A stretch of 59,101 nt of DNA from an uncultured SAR116 cluster alpha proteobacterium (GTDB lineage: Bacteria; Pseudomonadota; Alphaproteobacteria; Puniceispirillales; Marisalimonadaceae): assembly GCA_902618195.1 (NCBI GenBank), contig CACMZO010000005.1, forward strand, positions 1-59,101. The letters run 5' to 3'. The notes below the pieces were generated by a model that had not been told where the DNA came from, searched no databases, and saw only the letters and a program-made list of their open reading frames with translations. Positions 8,342-18,107 of the stretch are shown one piece after another. Both the position numbers and the translations under genes were made by a program. Each line of letters begins with the position of its first letter. The stretch's first letter is position 1.

Positions 8342-9879
8342 AAAATATTCTTGAGTTGTTCAAGTGAAGTAGATTTATTATCGCCAAAACCAACATTTTT
8401 GCTTAACCAAGAAATACCACATATCATTTTATTACTGGGTAATTTGGATTTAAGTTGATTTATAAATTTTTTATCCGAAATTAAATATTGCTCTGATGTT
8501 TCAATCAAATCTTTTTTATTTGAGATGTAAATTTTGCACAAATCTCCTTGTGAAATTTGTGATTCAATTTTATCTAAATTTAGGTTCTTTAAAAAAACTA
8601 ATTTTGGAAATGAAAGCTTAAAAAGTTCAGACAATCTAGCATCTAAATAAACATAAATTTTAACATTTTCTTTTTGAAGGTTTTTTAGCACTCTCGAAAA
8701 TAAAATTTGATCGCCAACCCCACCTTCAGACCAAATAAGTACAGATTTATAATTTTTACCTTTTTGATATATAGGCAAGTTTATTTTTAGAAATTTTGAG
8801 TTATTTACATGAGAGCTCCAACGGAAACTAAAATTTGCCCAACCTTCTTCAAAATTGCTTTGATTTAACTGCAAAAGAGACAAGAAGTATTTAACCTCAT
8901 GGTTTAATTTATTTTTTTCTATTATAAAATTATAATGATTCATTGCTAATTCAAAATCACCACTATAATAGTAATTATTAGCTAAATTCTTTAATATTAA
9001 TTCATTATTTGGTTCCAGTTTTAAGGCCTTTTCATAATAGAGTCTTGCTTTTAAAAAATCATTTCTAAAATCTTCACATAACCCTAAATGCAAGTACAAA
9101 TTAGCATCCTTTTCTTTAAAATTAAATAATAACTCCATTGCCTTATCAATTCGATTTAAATTCATTAATGCAGTTGCTTGAATTATGACAAGTTCAATAT
9201 TTTTTTCATGTGAATTGATGGTATTTAGAACTTTTAATACTTTATTAAATTTATTTGCTGTTAATAACTTTCTTAAAAATTCAATTTGAAGTTTTAAATC
9301 TTGCTTCACCTTTAAGATTTTTTCAAATGTTGAAATTGATAAATTATAATTCTTTAAATTAAAACAACATCTAGCAAAGTGAAGATTTATATTAAAATCA
9401 GTAGGATTTAAATTTTTTGCTATATTAATTAATTCAAAAGATTCATTAAAATTATCTAGTTTATCTAAAGTAATAGATAGATTTATATAGTAACTTTCTT
9501 CAAATGGATTTAGAGAAATAGCTTTTACACCATATGATTTGGATAAACTTAATTCACCTAATTCTCCATATAAATTACTTATTAAGGAATAAAGTAAACT
9601 ATTTATATTGTCTTTTTTTGATATATTAATTAACTCTTTTATAGCTTTAGATTTTGAAGAGGAATTATAAATACGTAACAAGTAATTTTTTGAGGTTAAA
9701 TGTTCTTTGGTTAATTTTTTTTTTTGTTTTTCCAAAAAATGATCAATTTTTTTGTTAAAAGGAAATTTCTCTCTAAAAACTCCAATTAATGCTAGAGCTT
9801 CCATAATATTTTTTTTTAATAGTTTATTTTCAATTAAACTTATAATTAATTTAGGGGTTGTATCAGTCACTTTTTTCAT
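8263..9879 (-). CDS. TPR-glycosyltransferase, truncated by inverted duplication
   Basis: Tetratricopeptide-repeat protein with the beginning of a GT9/SPINDLY-like glycosyltransferase domain. TPR-like helical pairs fill about residues 60-340, with consensus pieces such as A-R-L-Y-Y-E-K-A-L-K-L-E-P-N. The catalytic part begins near residue 370 with V-L-I-W-S-E-G-G-V-G-D-Q-I-L-F, the family nucleotide-binding loop. After T-S-L-E-Q-L-K-N-I-L (about residue 511) the frame runs into the right arm of the 92-bp inverted repeat and stops. The rest of the domain is in frame 7964-8266. The start overlaps the end of lolA by 17 bases. It marks the border between conserved core genes and the variable glycan region. 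Confidence 0.75.
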   Translation of the reverse strand: MKKVTDTTPKLIISLIENKLLKKNIMEALALIGVFREKFPFNKKIDHFLEKQKKKLTKEHLTSKNYLLRIYNSSSKSKAIKELINISKKDNINSLLYSLISNLYGELGELSLSKSYGVKAISLNPFEESYYINLSITLDKLDNFNESFELINIAKNLNPTDFNINLHFARCCFNLKNYNLSISTFEKILKVKQDLKLQIEFLRKLLTANKFNKVLKVLNTINSHEKNIELVIIQATALMNLNRIDKAMELLFNFKEKDANLYLHLGLCEDFRNDFLKARLYYEKALKLEPNNELILKNLANNYYYSGDFELAMNHYNFIIEKNKLNHEVKYFLSLLQLNQSNFEEGWANFSFRWSSHVNNSKFLKINLPIYQKGKNYKSVLIWSEGGVGDQILFSRVLKNLQKENVKIYVYLDARLSELFKLSFPKLVFLKNLNLDKIESQISQGDLCKIYISNKKDLIETSEQYLISDKKFINQLKSKLPSNKMICGISWLSKNVGFGDNKSTSLEQLKNILLDQYQKAPLPFGNINIVLMPKPPDK

Positions 9880-10468
9880 TATAAAAGTCAGGAATAAATA
9901 TTTTATTTGAGAGTTTCACGTCCATTTTAATATTTTGTAACATTACTGAGGTTTTATTTTCAAATTCGTCAATAATTACCCATTTTCTTAATCTTAAGGG
10001 GTTTGAATTAAACTCTAATTCAAATTTAGATGCTTTTTGATTTTCAAAAAAAGTTAATGTAATAACGTCATTTTCAATTATAAATTTAATATTGGAATTA
10101 TTCTCAAAACTAAATTTTTTATTTAAAAATACATTTAGCGGCGTTCTTTCTAAAGGGATGTTGTTAGTTTGCTTAAGTTTTCTATTTTGAATAGTCAGCC
10201 AAAAACCATTAGATGTTATCAATAAATCATCTGGTTCAATATAATCTATTCTTAATTTTCCAGGTAAATTAAAAAAAATTTTACCCCTTTTTATATCTCC
10301 ATCACTCGATATTTGAATAAAACTGGCTTCCAAAGTATTCAAATTTTTTAAGTATTCTTTGACTGAATGAAAGTCATTTTCAGTATTTGAGCTTGCTGAT
10401 AATTCATAATTATAAAAAAAAACAATAAAAGAAGTAAAAACATATAATATTTTGAAAATTTTTAACAT
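9863..10468 (-). CDS. lolA: Outer-membrane lipoprotein carrier protein LolA
   Basis: Periplasmic chaperone that carries lipoproteins from the LolCDE transporter to the outer membrane. A signal peptide spans about residues 1-26. The mature part shows LolA hallmarks: L-N-T-L-E-A-S-F-I-Q, then G-K-I-F-F-N-L-P-G-K-L-R-I-D-Y near residues 62-76, and later P-L-R-L-R-K-W near residue 161. Length, 201 residues, is normal. It lies six bases downstream of ftsK on the same strand, an arrangement common in alphaproteobacteria. It fits the several lipoproteins encoded elsewhere in the window. Confidence 0.88.
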   Translation of the reverse strand: MLKIFKILYVFTSFIVFFYNYELSASSNTENDFHSVKEYLKNLNTLEASFIQISSDGDIKRGKIFFNLPGKLRIDYIEPDDLLITSNGFWLTIQNRKLKQTNNIPLERTPLNVFLNKKFSFENNSNIKFIIENDVITLTFFENQKASKFELEFNSNPLRLRKWVIIDEFENKTSVMLQNIKMDVKLSNKIFIPDFYNEKSD

Positions 10469-10474
10469 ATTAAT

Positions 10475-12838
10475 TTATTTTTCTGAAATTATTTCTCTTT
10501 TTCCTGCTCTACCAGGTTTAGAGATAATGTTATTTTCTTCCATTTTTTCAATAATTGTAGCTGCTCTATTATAACCAATTCTAAAGTACCTTTGAATAAA
10601 TGATGTACTTGCTTTTTGTTCTCTAATTACTAATTTAACTGCTTCATCGTATAATTCATCTTTTGAACTATTTAAATCAAATCCATTTTCCAAAGTATCA
10701 TTTGAATATTCTTGTGTAACCGTTTCATCATAATCTGGAACAGATTGGCTAGTTAAAAAAGAAGTAACTCTTTCAACTTCTGTATCATCTAAAAAAGGTC
10801 CATGAACTCTAGTTACTTTACCTCCACCTGCCATAAATAACATATCTCCTTTACCAAGTAATTGTTCTGCACCTTGTTCACCTAATATGGTTCTACTATC
10901 AATTTTACTTGTTACTTGAAATGATATTCTTGTTGGAAAATTTGCCTTTATAGTACCGGTAATAACGTCTACTGACGGTCTTTGAGTAGCCATTACGACA
11001 TGAATCCCTGCAGCTCTAGCCATCTGTGCTAATCTTTGGACTGCAGCTTCAATTTCTTTTCCAGCCACTAGCATTAAATCTGCCACCTCATCAATTAAAA
11101 TTACAATAAAAGGTAAAGGGGTAAGGTCAATTTCTTTTTCTTCAAATATTGGTTGACCAGTCTCAGAATCAAAACCTACTTGAATAGTTTGATTTAATAT
11201 TTCACCTTTCTTTCTAGCTAACAATAATCTTTCATTATAATTTTCTATATTTCTAACCGCTAACTTACTCATTAAAGAATACCTGTTTTCCATTTCCCTA
11301 ACAGCCCACTTTAATGCTGTGATTGCTTTTTTAGGATCTGTTACGACAGGAGTTAATAAGTGGGGTATACCATCATAAACCGATAGTTCTAACATTTTAG
11401 GATCAATCATTATAAATCGACACGTTTCTGGAGTATGCTTATATAAAAGTGATATGATCATAGAATTAACACCAACTGATTTTCCAGAACCAGTTGTACC
11501 TGCTATTAGCAGATGAGGCATTGTACTTAAATCAGCTATCACAGGTTTCCCTGCAATATCTTTTCCTAGACAAAGAGGTAATTTATGATTGGAATTTTGG
11601 AATTTTTCATCTTCCAAAAGGTGTCTTAATGCAACAATTTCTCTTTTTTTGTTAGGCAACTCAACCCCAATTACATTTTTTCCTGGAACCATCGCTACTC
11701 TGACGGATTCTGCTAACATTGATCTTGCTATATCATCAGATAATGAAATAACTCTTTGACTTCTCAATCCTGGAGCAGGTTTTAAATCATATCTGGTTAC
11801 TACAGGACCATATTGAACAGTTTCAATCGATCCCTCAATGGAATAATCTTTTAAAACACCCTCTAACAATTTTGCATTTGAATTTAATATATTATCATCA
11901 GGATTTTCATTAGATATTTTTTGATCAACTAATAAATCTGTAGAAGGTAAAATAAATCCACTCTGAGATGTTAAAGGTAAAACTCGTTGATTATTTATTG
12001 TTTTTTTTATATTGGGTTTTTCACTTTTTAATATATCAGATTTATTAATATTTATTGAAGTTTTAGGTTTAATTTTTTTGTTTTTCGAGAAATTAAAATA
12101 AATAAAACTTTTTAAAAAAGAAAAAAAAGACTTTTTTGTTTTTGGAAAATATTCATCATTATTCTTTTGAAAATATAATTCTCTAATTAACAAATTGCTT
12201 AATAATTGATAAACCCAAATCAATGGCAAATAAAATGGCTCTATGATTTTTTTTAAAAAAAGTAATTCTTTTATTTTGGTTGAAGCTATGTAAATAAATG
12301 ATAATATAAATAATAAAGTTATTAATAAATTAACAAAAGCAAAAGAATAATTACCTTCCAAATTAAATTTTTTGTTTACTATGAATAAAATAGATTTATA
12401 GGCTTTTGTACTAAACCCTTCATGATTTAACAATTCATATTGCCTTAAAAGAAACATATTTAATATTTCATGAACAGGTTGAGATAATATACCAGATATT
12501 ATAATGAACCCTATTATCAATATTAATTTAAACCACAAATTAGATATAACTTGATATTTTAAATATTTAAATCCGTATAACATCAAAATTAAACTCAAAA
12601 ACAGAGGAGTTAATATCCCAAATTCTTTCAATAAAAATCCTGAAACATATGACCCATACTGACTAAAGATATTTTGAGTTTCTAAGTTAGATAAGCTTTG
12701 CCAACCAGTTTCATTGAAATTAAATGAAAGGGAAGATAAAGAAATAAATATTGATAATATAAGTAAAATTATCCCAAAAAAAATTGATAATATTTTTTTC
12801 TTAAATGTTAATTGTGAAGTATGTTGATTTTCATACAT
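10475..12838 (-). CDS. ftsK: DNA translocase FtsK
   Basis: Septum-associated DNA pump that moves chromosome termini during division and aids dimer resolution at dif. Hydrophobic segments in about residues 15-190 form the membrane anchor. A basic, low-complexity linker spans about 220-300. The motor has Walker A G-T-T-G-S-G-K-S near residues 447-454 and Walker B I-L-I-D-E-V-A-D near 565. The C-terminal gamma winged helix, about residues 720-787, has F-I-Q-R-Y-F-R-I-G-Y-N-R-A, which reads KOPS sites. Length, 787 residues, is typical with a short linker. The start overlaps the end of the aminotransferase gene by eight bases. Confidence 0.95.
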   Translation of the reverse strand: MYENQHTSQLTFKKKILSIFFGIILLILSIFISLSSLSFNFNETGWQSLSNLETQNIFSQYGSYVSGFLLKEFGILTPLFLSLILMLYGFKYLKYQVISNLWFKLILIIGFIIISGILSQPVHEILNMFLLRQYELLNHEGFSTKAYKSILFIVNKKFNLEGNYSFAFVNLLITLLFILSFIYIASTKIKELLFLKKIIEPFYLPLIWVYQLLSNLLIRELYFQKNNDEYFPKTKKSFFSFLKSFIYFNFSKNKKIKPKTSININKSDILKSEKPNIKKTINNQRVLPLTSQSGFILPSTDLLVDQKISNENPDDNILNSNAKLLEGVLKDYSIEGSIETVQYGPVVTRYDLKPAPGLRSQRVISLSDDIARSMLAESVRVAMVPGKNVIGVELPNKKREIVALRHLLEDEKFQNSNHKLPLCLGKDIAGKPVIADLSTMPHLLIAGTTGSGKSVGVNSMIISLLYKHTPETCRFIMIDPKMLELSVYDGIPHLLTPVVTDPKKAITALKWAVREMENRYSLMSKLAVRNIENYNERLLLARKKGEILNQTIQVGFDSETGQPIFEEKEIDLTPLPFIVILIDEVADLMLVAGKEIEAAVQRLAQMARAAGIHVVMATQRPSVDVITGTIKANFPTRISFQVTSKIDSRTILGEQGAEQLLGKGDMLFMAGGGKVTRVHGPFLDDTEVERVTSFLTSQSVPDYDETVTQEYSNDTLENGFDLNSSKDELYDEAVKLVIREQKASTSFIQRYFRIGYNRAATIIEKMEENNIISKPGRAGKREIISEK

Positions 12839-14036
12839 GATTATTCTTAAAATAATTAGAAATCCTTTGTAAAGCCTCTGTTACAATTTCTTTTTTATGA
12901 ACTAATGCTATTCTTAAAAACCCCCTACATGGATTTTCACCAGAAACATTTTCAGCCATAAAGGTTCCAGGCATTACTCTAACTGAATAATCTCTCCACA
13001 GATCTGTTGTTGCCTTTAAATCATCTTTAACAGGAAGCCATAAATAAAATCCTGCATCTGGTATTTTTAAATCTGGATGAGTTTCCTTTAAAAGTTCTTT
13101 AGCTATTTTGAAGTTTTGATCATAAAATAAACACGTTTCATAATTATGCTTTTCGTCTTTATATAAAAAAGCGGCAATATTTTGAATTGGGATTGGAACA
13201 GGTGATGCACCATTAGCAACTAGTAATTTATATAAAGATATTACTTTCTCATCTCCAACAATAAAACCTGCTCTAAGACCAGGTACATTACTTCTTTTTG
13301 ATAATGAATTAAAAATTACTACGTTATCTAAATTTACATTCATTTTAACTATAGCATCTAAACAACCAATTGGTTTTGAATATGATGTTCTATATATATC
13401 TATATAACATTCATCTATTGCGAGGATAAAATTGTAATCTTTTGCTAAGTTAATTACCTTTATAAAATAATCAATATTAGTTAAAGCACCATGAGGATTT
13501 GTAGGAAAACATAAATACATTATCGAAATAGATTTTAAGGTTTCTGTGGATAAGTCATCAATATTTGGATTATAGTTATTACTTTCTTTTGCATTTAACC
13601 ATAAAATTTTTGAACCACTTTCTATTGCTCCAGCTTTCCATGCATGATAAAACGGATTAGTTAAAACTGCTATAGAGTTATTTTTCTGAACATTTTTAGA
13701 AATAAGTCCAACTAAGTGTAAAGCTTCTCTTGTTCCAGGAACAGGTACTAAATTTTTATCAAAATTAATTATTTTTTCCGAACCTGGAAATCTTTGATTT
13801 AAATAAACTTTAATAGCGTCTTTTAAAACTGGAATGGGTTCTGATGGAGGGTATTTGCCCCAATAATCAAAAAAATTGTCAAATTGTTTCCTGATAAATT
13901 TTGGAGGACCTAATTGTGGTTCACCAATAGACATTTTTAATATATTTAAATTTGGATTAGGAGGTATTTTGTCCAATAAAGCACTTAAACTCCCAAACAT
14001 CCAATTTTTTAAAACATCAAAATCTTTATTTAACAT
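12831..14036 (-). CDS. Class I/II PLP aminotransferase, DapC-like
   Basis: Fold-type I pyridoxal-phosphate aminotransferase. The PLP lysine is K247 in F-N-S-L-S-K-R-S-N. Y-L-C-F-P-T-N-P-H-G near residue 174 and the later L-R-I-A-L-V block are also typical. The closest resemblance I can recall is to succinyldiaminopimelate or related aminotransferases (DapC group) that sit beside ftsK and lolA in alphaproteobacteria, so a lysine/peptidoglycan role is likely but not certain. It is divergent from the ubiH-like gene with 65 bases between starts, which must hold both promoters, and it overlaps ftsK by eight bases. Confidence 0.8.
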   Translation of the reverse strand: MLNKDFDVLKNWMFGSLSALLDKIPPNPNLNILKMSIGEPQLGPPKFIRKQFDNFFDYWGKYPPSEPIPVLKDAIKVYLNQRFPGSEKIINFDKNLVPVPGTREALHLVGLISKNVQKNNSIAVLTNPFYHAWKAGAIESGSKILWLNAKESNNYNPNIDDLSTETLKSISIMYLCFPTNPHGALTNIDYFIKVINLAKDYNFILAIDECYIDIYRTSYSKPIGCLDAIVKMNVNLDNVVIFNSLSKRSNVPGLRAGFIVGDEKVISLYKLLVANGASPVPIPIQNIAAFLYKDEKHNYETCLFYDQNFKIAKELLKETHPDLKIPDAGFYLWLPVKDDLKATTDLWRDYSVRVMPGTFMAENVSGENPCRGFLRIALVHKKEIVTEALQRISNYFKNNHV

Positions 14037-14101
14037 AATAGATAGGATATTTAAACCACACTATGTTTGAAAATTAAATAAAAATAATTTAATTTTTTGA
14101 T

Positions 14102-15286
14102 ATGAGAAAAAACGAATATACAAAAAATTATGATATAACGATTGTAGGTGGAGGACTTGCAGGAAAATTAATGCTTGCAGTACTAATAAATTGCGGTGTA
14201 TTTGATCAAGATAAATTATGTTGGATTAATACAGATAATGAAAATTTTAAAGATGTAAGAGTAAGTTTTATAAATTACAAAAACTTTATAAAATTAAAAA
14301 AAAGAATCCAATTAGATGTTTACTCAAAAGATTATTCTGTCATAGAAAAAATTGAGTTACATAATACAAATGAAAAGTATCCTCTTAAATTAAAAGATTT
14401 AAATAATCACGGGATAATTATTAGAAATGACATTTTAAAACAAAATATTAAATTTTCAGAAAAAAAAATTGATATTTATAGATCTAAAGTTATTTCCACC
14501 AAATGTGATGAATTTAATAGATATTTATTTCTAAAAGATGGAACAAAAATAAAATCAGCACTTGTAATCTCAGCTGATGGAAGCTTATCCCCTCTTCGGG
14601 AATTGTGCAAAATTAAATATTTAAATAACAACCTGAACCATACAATCATAACTGGCTATCTTGAGTGTAAAAACTTTAATAATTCAACGGCTAAACAAAT
14701 TTTTTTAAAAGATAATTTCATAGGACTATTACCACTAAATGATGAGAAGAATTTAATTAATTTCGTGTGGAGCATTGATAATAAGATTTTGGATACTAAT
14801 AAAATTAATTTTCATGAAAAAATAATTCAAATGCTAAATAAATTTTTTTTAAAAAATAATTTAATTTTTGATTCTCCTAAGTCAAAAGATGATAAATTTA
14901 AAAGAGTTCAAACCTATCCAATAAATGTTAAGTTTGTAAATATTCCTTTTAAAGAAAGAATTATATTAATAGGAGATGCAGCTCACACTATTCATCCTCT
15001 AGCTGGACAAGGATTTAATCTATCGATTGAGGATTGCTTTGACATGGTTAAATGTCTGAAAAATGCAAAAATTATAGGCAAAGATTTTGGAACACTCTCT
15101 TTATTAAAAACATATAATAATATCAGAAAGACTAGAAAGAATTTTATTACTTTAGCTACAACACTTATTTTTTATGTTTTTTCTAAGAAAAATAATCAAT
15201 TAAATAATATTATTAATTATGGCATAGAAAAAATTGAAAAAACTTCACTAAAAGAAATTTTCAAATTTTTAGCAAAAGGATATTAG
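14102..15286 (+). CDS. UbiH/UbiF/COQ6-type FAD monooxygenase
   Basis: Flavin-dependent hydroxylase of the ubiquinone ring family. The FAD dinucleotide loop I-V-G-G-G-L-A-G-K is at about residues 14-22. The family signature I-G-D-A-A-H-T-I-H-P-L-A-G-Q-G-F-N is near residues 297-313, where the Asp contacts the FAD ribityl chain and H-P-x-A-G-Q-G is diagnostic of UbiH/COQ6 proteins. Length, 394 residues, is normal. It stands alone on the plus strand next to the aminotransferase-ftsK-lolA block, as in many alphaproteobacteria. Which ring carbon it hydroxylates cannot be told from sequence, so I give no symbol. Confidence 0.85.
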   Translation: MRKNEYTKNYDITIVGGGLAGKLMLAVLINCGVFDQDKLCWINTDNENFKDVRVSFINYKNFIKLKKRIQLDVYSKDYSVIEKIELHNTNEKYPLKLKDLNNHGIIIRNDILKQNIKFSEKKIDIYRSKVISTKCDEFNRYLFLKDGTKIKSALVISADGSLSPLRELCKIKYLNNNLNHTIITGYLECKNFNNSTAKQIFLKDNFIGLLPLNDEKNLINFVWSIDNKILDTNKINFHEKIIQMLNKFFLKNNLIFDSPKSKDDKFKRVQTYPINVKFVNIPFKERIILIGDAAHTIHPLAGQGFNLSIEDCFDMVKCLKNAKIIGKDFGTLSLLKTYNNIRKTRKNFITLATTLIFYVFSKKNNQLNNIINYGIEKIEKTSLKEIFKFLAKGY

Positions 15287-15289
15287 TCT

Positions 15290-15493
15290 TTAGCTCAATT
15301 TCCTTGCTTCGTTTACAAGTAAAACAGGAATATTGTCTTTTATAGGATAAGCTAATTTTCCTGTTTTACTTATTAACTCATTTTTTTCTTTATCAAATAA
15401 TAATTTTGATCCTGTTTTAGGACAAATTAATATTTTTAACAACTCATCAAGGTTTGGTTCAAGATTAATGTCTGATTTGATTGTCTTTTTCAT
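15290..15493 (-). CDS. Trm112 family protein
   Basis: Small protein of the Trm112/UPF0434 family. L-K-I-L-I-C-P-K-T-G-S-K-L near residues 19-31 and A-Y-P-I-K-D-N-I-P-V-L near 48-58 are the two conserved blocks. Only the first Cys-containing knuckle is kept, as is usual in bacterial members. Eukaryotic Trm112 activates methyltransferases; the bacterial role is poorly known. The start overlaps the end of the LON-domain gene by 29 bases, and the two occur together in many alphaproteobacteria. Confidence 0.85.
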   Translation of the reverse strand: MKKTIKSDINLEPNLDELLKILICPKTGSKLLFDKEKNELISKTGKLAYPIKDNIPVLLVNEARKLS

Positions 15494-16112
15494 TAAGTTT
15501 TAGCGTATTTTCTAATATCGATAATAGTAAAATATATCTATCATCAATAGATTTCGATTCAAGTAACATCTGTTTTTCATGAGTCGAAAATGGACAAATC
15601 ATTGATAACTGATTTGTTAGATTCAAATTCGAACACGAATTTATATAATTCCAATTTGAATCTAATTTTTTAAACTTTAAGTAACTTTTTAAAATTGTTT
15701 TTAAACTTTTATCATTTGTAAATTTAAAATTATTTGTTTTTAACTCATTCAAATCGTTTTTATATGTTTCATCTGAAACCTTTGAGCTTAAATATCCTCC
15801 TTTTGTTAATTGACTATCGATAACTCTAAATCTTGAAAGTCCTTTTAAAGATATTAAGTACGTATCATTCTGTGTTTCCTCAAATTTGATTATTTTACCA
15901 TAACAACCAATTGCATTTTCAAAAGTATCAAAATTCTCCTTTTTATTCATTAAAGGTTGTATAATTCCAATTAATCTCGAACTTGTTTTTAATGTATCAT
16001 CAACCATGTTTAAGTATCTTTTTTCAAAAATATTTAAAGGAAGAAAGGATCCAGGTAACAAAATAACGTTATCAAGTGGAAAAATTGGAATTTTAAGTTT
16101 ATAAGAGTCCAT
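15465..16112 (-). CDS. LON substrate-binding domain protein
   Basis: Stand-alone LON N-terminal domain protein, without the AAA+ or protease parts of Lon. It begins K-I-P-I-F-P-L-D-N-V-I-L-L-P-G, followed by L-P-L-N-I-F-E-K-R-Y-L (about residues 7-34), the hallmark of the family. G-C-Y-G-K-I near residue 68 and the G-L-S-R-F-R block near residue 90 also fit. Length, 215 residues, is typical. It follows the thioredoxin gene by nine bases and overlaps the Trm112 gene, a trio conserved in alphaproteobacteria. Its biochemical role is not established; substrate recognition for proteolysis is a common guess. Confidence 0.88.
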   Translation of the reverse strand: MDSYKLKIPIFPLDNVILLPGSFLPLNIFEKRYLNMVDDTLKTSSRLIGIIQPLMNKKENFDTFENAIGCYGKIIKFEETQNDTYLISLKGLSRFRVIDSQLTKGGYLSSKVSDETYKNDLNELKTNNFKFTNDKSLKTILKSYLKFKKLDSNWNYINSCSNLNLTNQLSMICPFSTHEKQMLLESKSIDDRYILLLSILENTLKLNEKDNQIRH

Positions 16113-16121
16113 ATTAAAATG

Positions 16122-17000
16122 TTAATTAAATAAAATTGAAGATAACTGCCTTCTTGCTTTTTTTGCCTCTTCAGAGTTTAAATCGTGGCTATTTATAAAT
16201 GATATCAGTTTTTTTCTGGCCTCTTGATCGTTCCATTTAGGGTCAATTTTAATGGCTTCAATTAATAATTGATAACATTCTGAAATTTTTCCTTTTCCAA
16301 AAAAAGCATTAGACAAATCAATATGAGCTTTAATATCTTTTGGGTTGTCGTTCAAAATTTTTTCAAGATGAAGAAAATTTCTAGATGCTTCGAATGATTT
16401 TTCTGCAACTTCTATTTTAGATATTAAATTTTTAATTGTGTTATCATTTAAAATTTCTTCAGGTAATATTGAGAGAAAATCTTTAGCTTCTTTAAATTTG
16501 TTCAGCCCAATTAATGATAAGGTTTTGCCGTTGCAAGCATCAATATTATTTTGATCATTATCTAAAATAATATTTGATAAATATAATCCTTCCTCCCAGT
16601 TAGAAGATCTTATAGAAAGCTCTAATTTTTCTAAGTTTTCTTTTAAATCGGGTGGCGGACCACATAACTCAGATACTTTTTTAATAAATTCTAGAACTTG
16701 GCTTTCAGGAATATTTCCTTGAAAACCATCAACTACTTGACCGTTAAAAAATGCATATACCATAGGTATTGATTGTATTTGCATTTGAGAGGCGATTGAT
16801 TGATTGTCATCAATATTGACTTTAGCTAAAATAACTTTACCTGGAAAATTATTTACAGCCTTTTCTATTATTGGAGTTAATTGCTTACAAGGTGAACACC
16901 ATGGGGCCCAAAAATCAACAATAACCGGTAATTCTTCTGAACCTTTTATAACTAATTCTACAAAATTTTCGCTTGTTACTTCTATTATATTATTTACCAT
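16122..17000 (-). CDS. cnoX: Thioredoxin-TPR co-chaperone (CnoX/YbbN type)
   Basis: Thioredoxin domain (about residues 1-110) fused to a C-terminal TPR-like region (about 115-290), as in CnoX/YbbN. CnoX protects oxidised clients and passes them to chaperones. The active site is W-C-S-P-C-K with C35 and C38, so both redox cysteines are present, with Ser replacing the usual Gly. The thioredoxin cis-proline is in Q-S-I-P-M-V-Y near residue 78. No signal peptide is seen, so it is cytosolic. It is the first gene of a minus-strand trio with the LON-domain and Trm112 genes. Confidence 0.88.
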   Translation of the reverse strand: MVNNIIEVTSENFVELVIKGSEELPVIVDFWAPWCSPCKQLTPIIEKAVNNFPGKVILAKVNIDDNQSIASQMQIQSIPMVYAFFNGQVVDGFQGNIPESQVLEFIKKVSELCGPPPDLKENLEKLELSIRSSNWEEGLYLSNIILDNDQNNIDACNGKTLSLIGLNKFKEAKDFLSILPEEILNDNTIKNLISKIEVAEKSFEASRNFLHLEKILNDNPKDIKAHIDLSNAFFGKGKISECYQLLIEAIKIDPKWNDQEARKKLISFINSHDLNSEEAKKARRQLSSILFN

Positions 17001-17144
17001 ATTAATAATATTTATTCTCTATTTAATTAACTTATCTCTAGAATATATGCTTAGTTGGCAAGATTATTCAAGAGCAAATATTCATTAATTGTTACAAAAG
17101 ACTACTATTGACGCTTAATAACAATGGGGTGTATTTAATTGATT

Positions 17145-18107
17145 ATGTATAAAAATAATGTTGGAATGATTGGTCTAGGAAGTTGGGGAAAAAATATTTA
17201 TCGAAACTTAGAGACATTAAATGTATTAAAAAAAATTTATGATAGTAATACAGAACACTTAAATAATACTGTCACCTCTAAAAAACAAATTGCTAACAAT
17301 GCTGATGAAATAATTTTATCAAAAGATATTGATAGTATCTTTATAGCATCTCCAGCAGATACTCATAAAAACTATATAATTAAATCTCTATTAAATAATA
17401 AAAATGTTTTTGTAGAAAAACCATTATGCCTATCATTGAAAGATGCTACAGAAATAAAAAAACTTTCTTCAGAAGTAAACAAAATTTGTTTTGTAGGTCA
17501 TCTTTTACATTACCACAATGGATTTAATGAGTTGAAGAATATCATTAAATTAGGAAAAATTGGAAATTTACAAATCATAAAGGCTAATAGATTAAATTTT
17601 GGTGCTATAAGACAAAAAGAGTCCGTCCTTTTTGATTTAGCTTCACATGATATTTCTATGATTTTGTCGATAACCGAAGCAATGCCAAAAAAAGTTGAAG
17701 TAAATGCTATTTTTAACAACTCAAAAAAAATTGCTGATTTCATAAACGTTCTTCTTTACTTCGAAAATGACTTAACTGCAGTTATTAATTCAGATTGGAT
17801 AAGTCCATACAAAGAACATAGATTTAGTGTTTTGGGATCAAAAGGAAGTTTGATTTTTGACGATACAAAAGATTGGACAAATAAGTTAATAATAAATCCA
17901 AGTTATATTAATAAAGAAAAGAAAATAATTTATAAACCTGAAAAAGCTATTGAAGTTTTAAATGACGAACCATTAAAAAAAGAAATAGAGACGTTTTTAC
18001 AATGTGTAAAAAAAAATCATAAGCCAATAACTGATATTGATGAAGCTATTAATGTTCAAGTAGTATTAGATATGATAGAAAAGGAATTAAGAAAAAATTA
18101 TGGATAA
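17145..18107 (+). CDS. Gfo/Idh/MocA family oxidoreductase
   Basis: NAD(P)-dependent oxidoreductase. The Rossmann loop V-G-M-I-G-L-G-S-W-G-K is within the first 20 residues. The family motif F-V-E-K-P-L-C-L-S near residue 92 contains the conserved E-K-P. H-L-L-H-Y-H near residue 118 lies in the catalytic domain. I use the ATG at 17145; a TTG six bases upstream is also possible and is better placed for the G-rich stretch at 17125-17130. Its stop abuts the start of a WbpE-like aminotransferase gene. The pair could oxidise and aminate C3 of a UDP-sugar acid as WbpB/WbpE do, but the oxidoreductase itself does not closely resemble WbpB in memory. Confidence 0.85.
   Translation: MYKNNVGMIGLGSWGKNIYRNLETLNVLKKIYDSNTEHLNNTVTSKKQIANNADEIILSKDIDSIFIASPADTHKNYIIKSLLNNKNVFVEKPLCLSLKDATEIKKLSSEVNKICFVGHLLHYHNGFNELKNIIKLGKIGNLQIIKANRLNFGAIRQKESVLFDLASHDISMILSITEAMPKKVEVNAIFNNSKKIADFINVLLYFENDLTAVINSDWISPYKEHRFSVLGSKGSLIFDDTKDWTNKLIINPSYINKEKKIIYKPEKAIEVLNDEPLKKEIETFLQCVKKNHKPITDIDEAINVQVVLDMIEKELRKNYG

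Noticed and set aside
17145-18107. Oxidoreductase called WbpB
   Set aside because: It has the general Gfo/Idh motifs, but its sequence does not track WbpB closely; only the partner aminotransferase strongly resembles WbpE.
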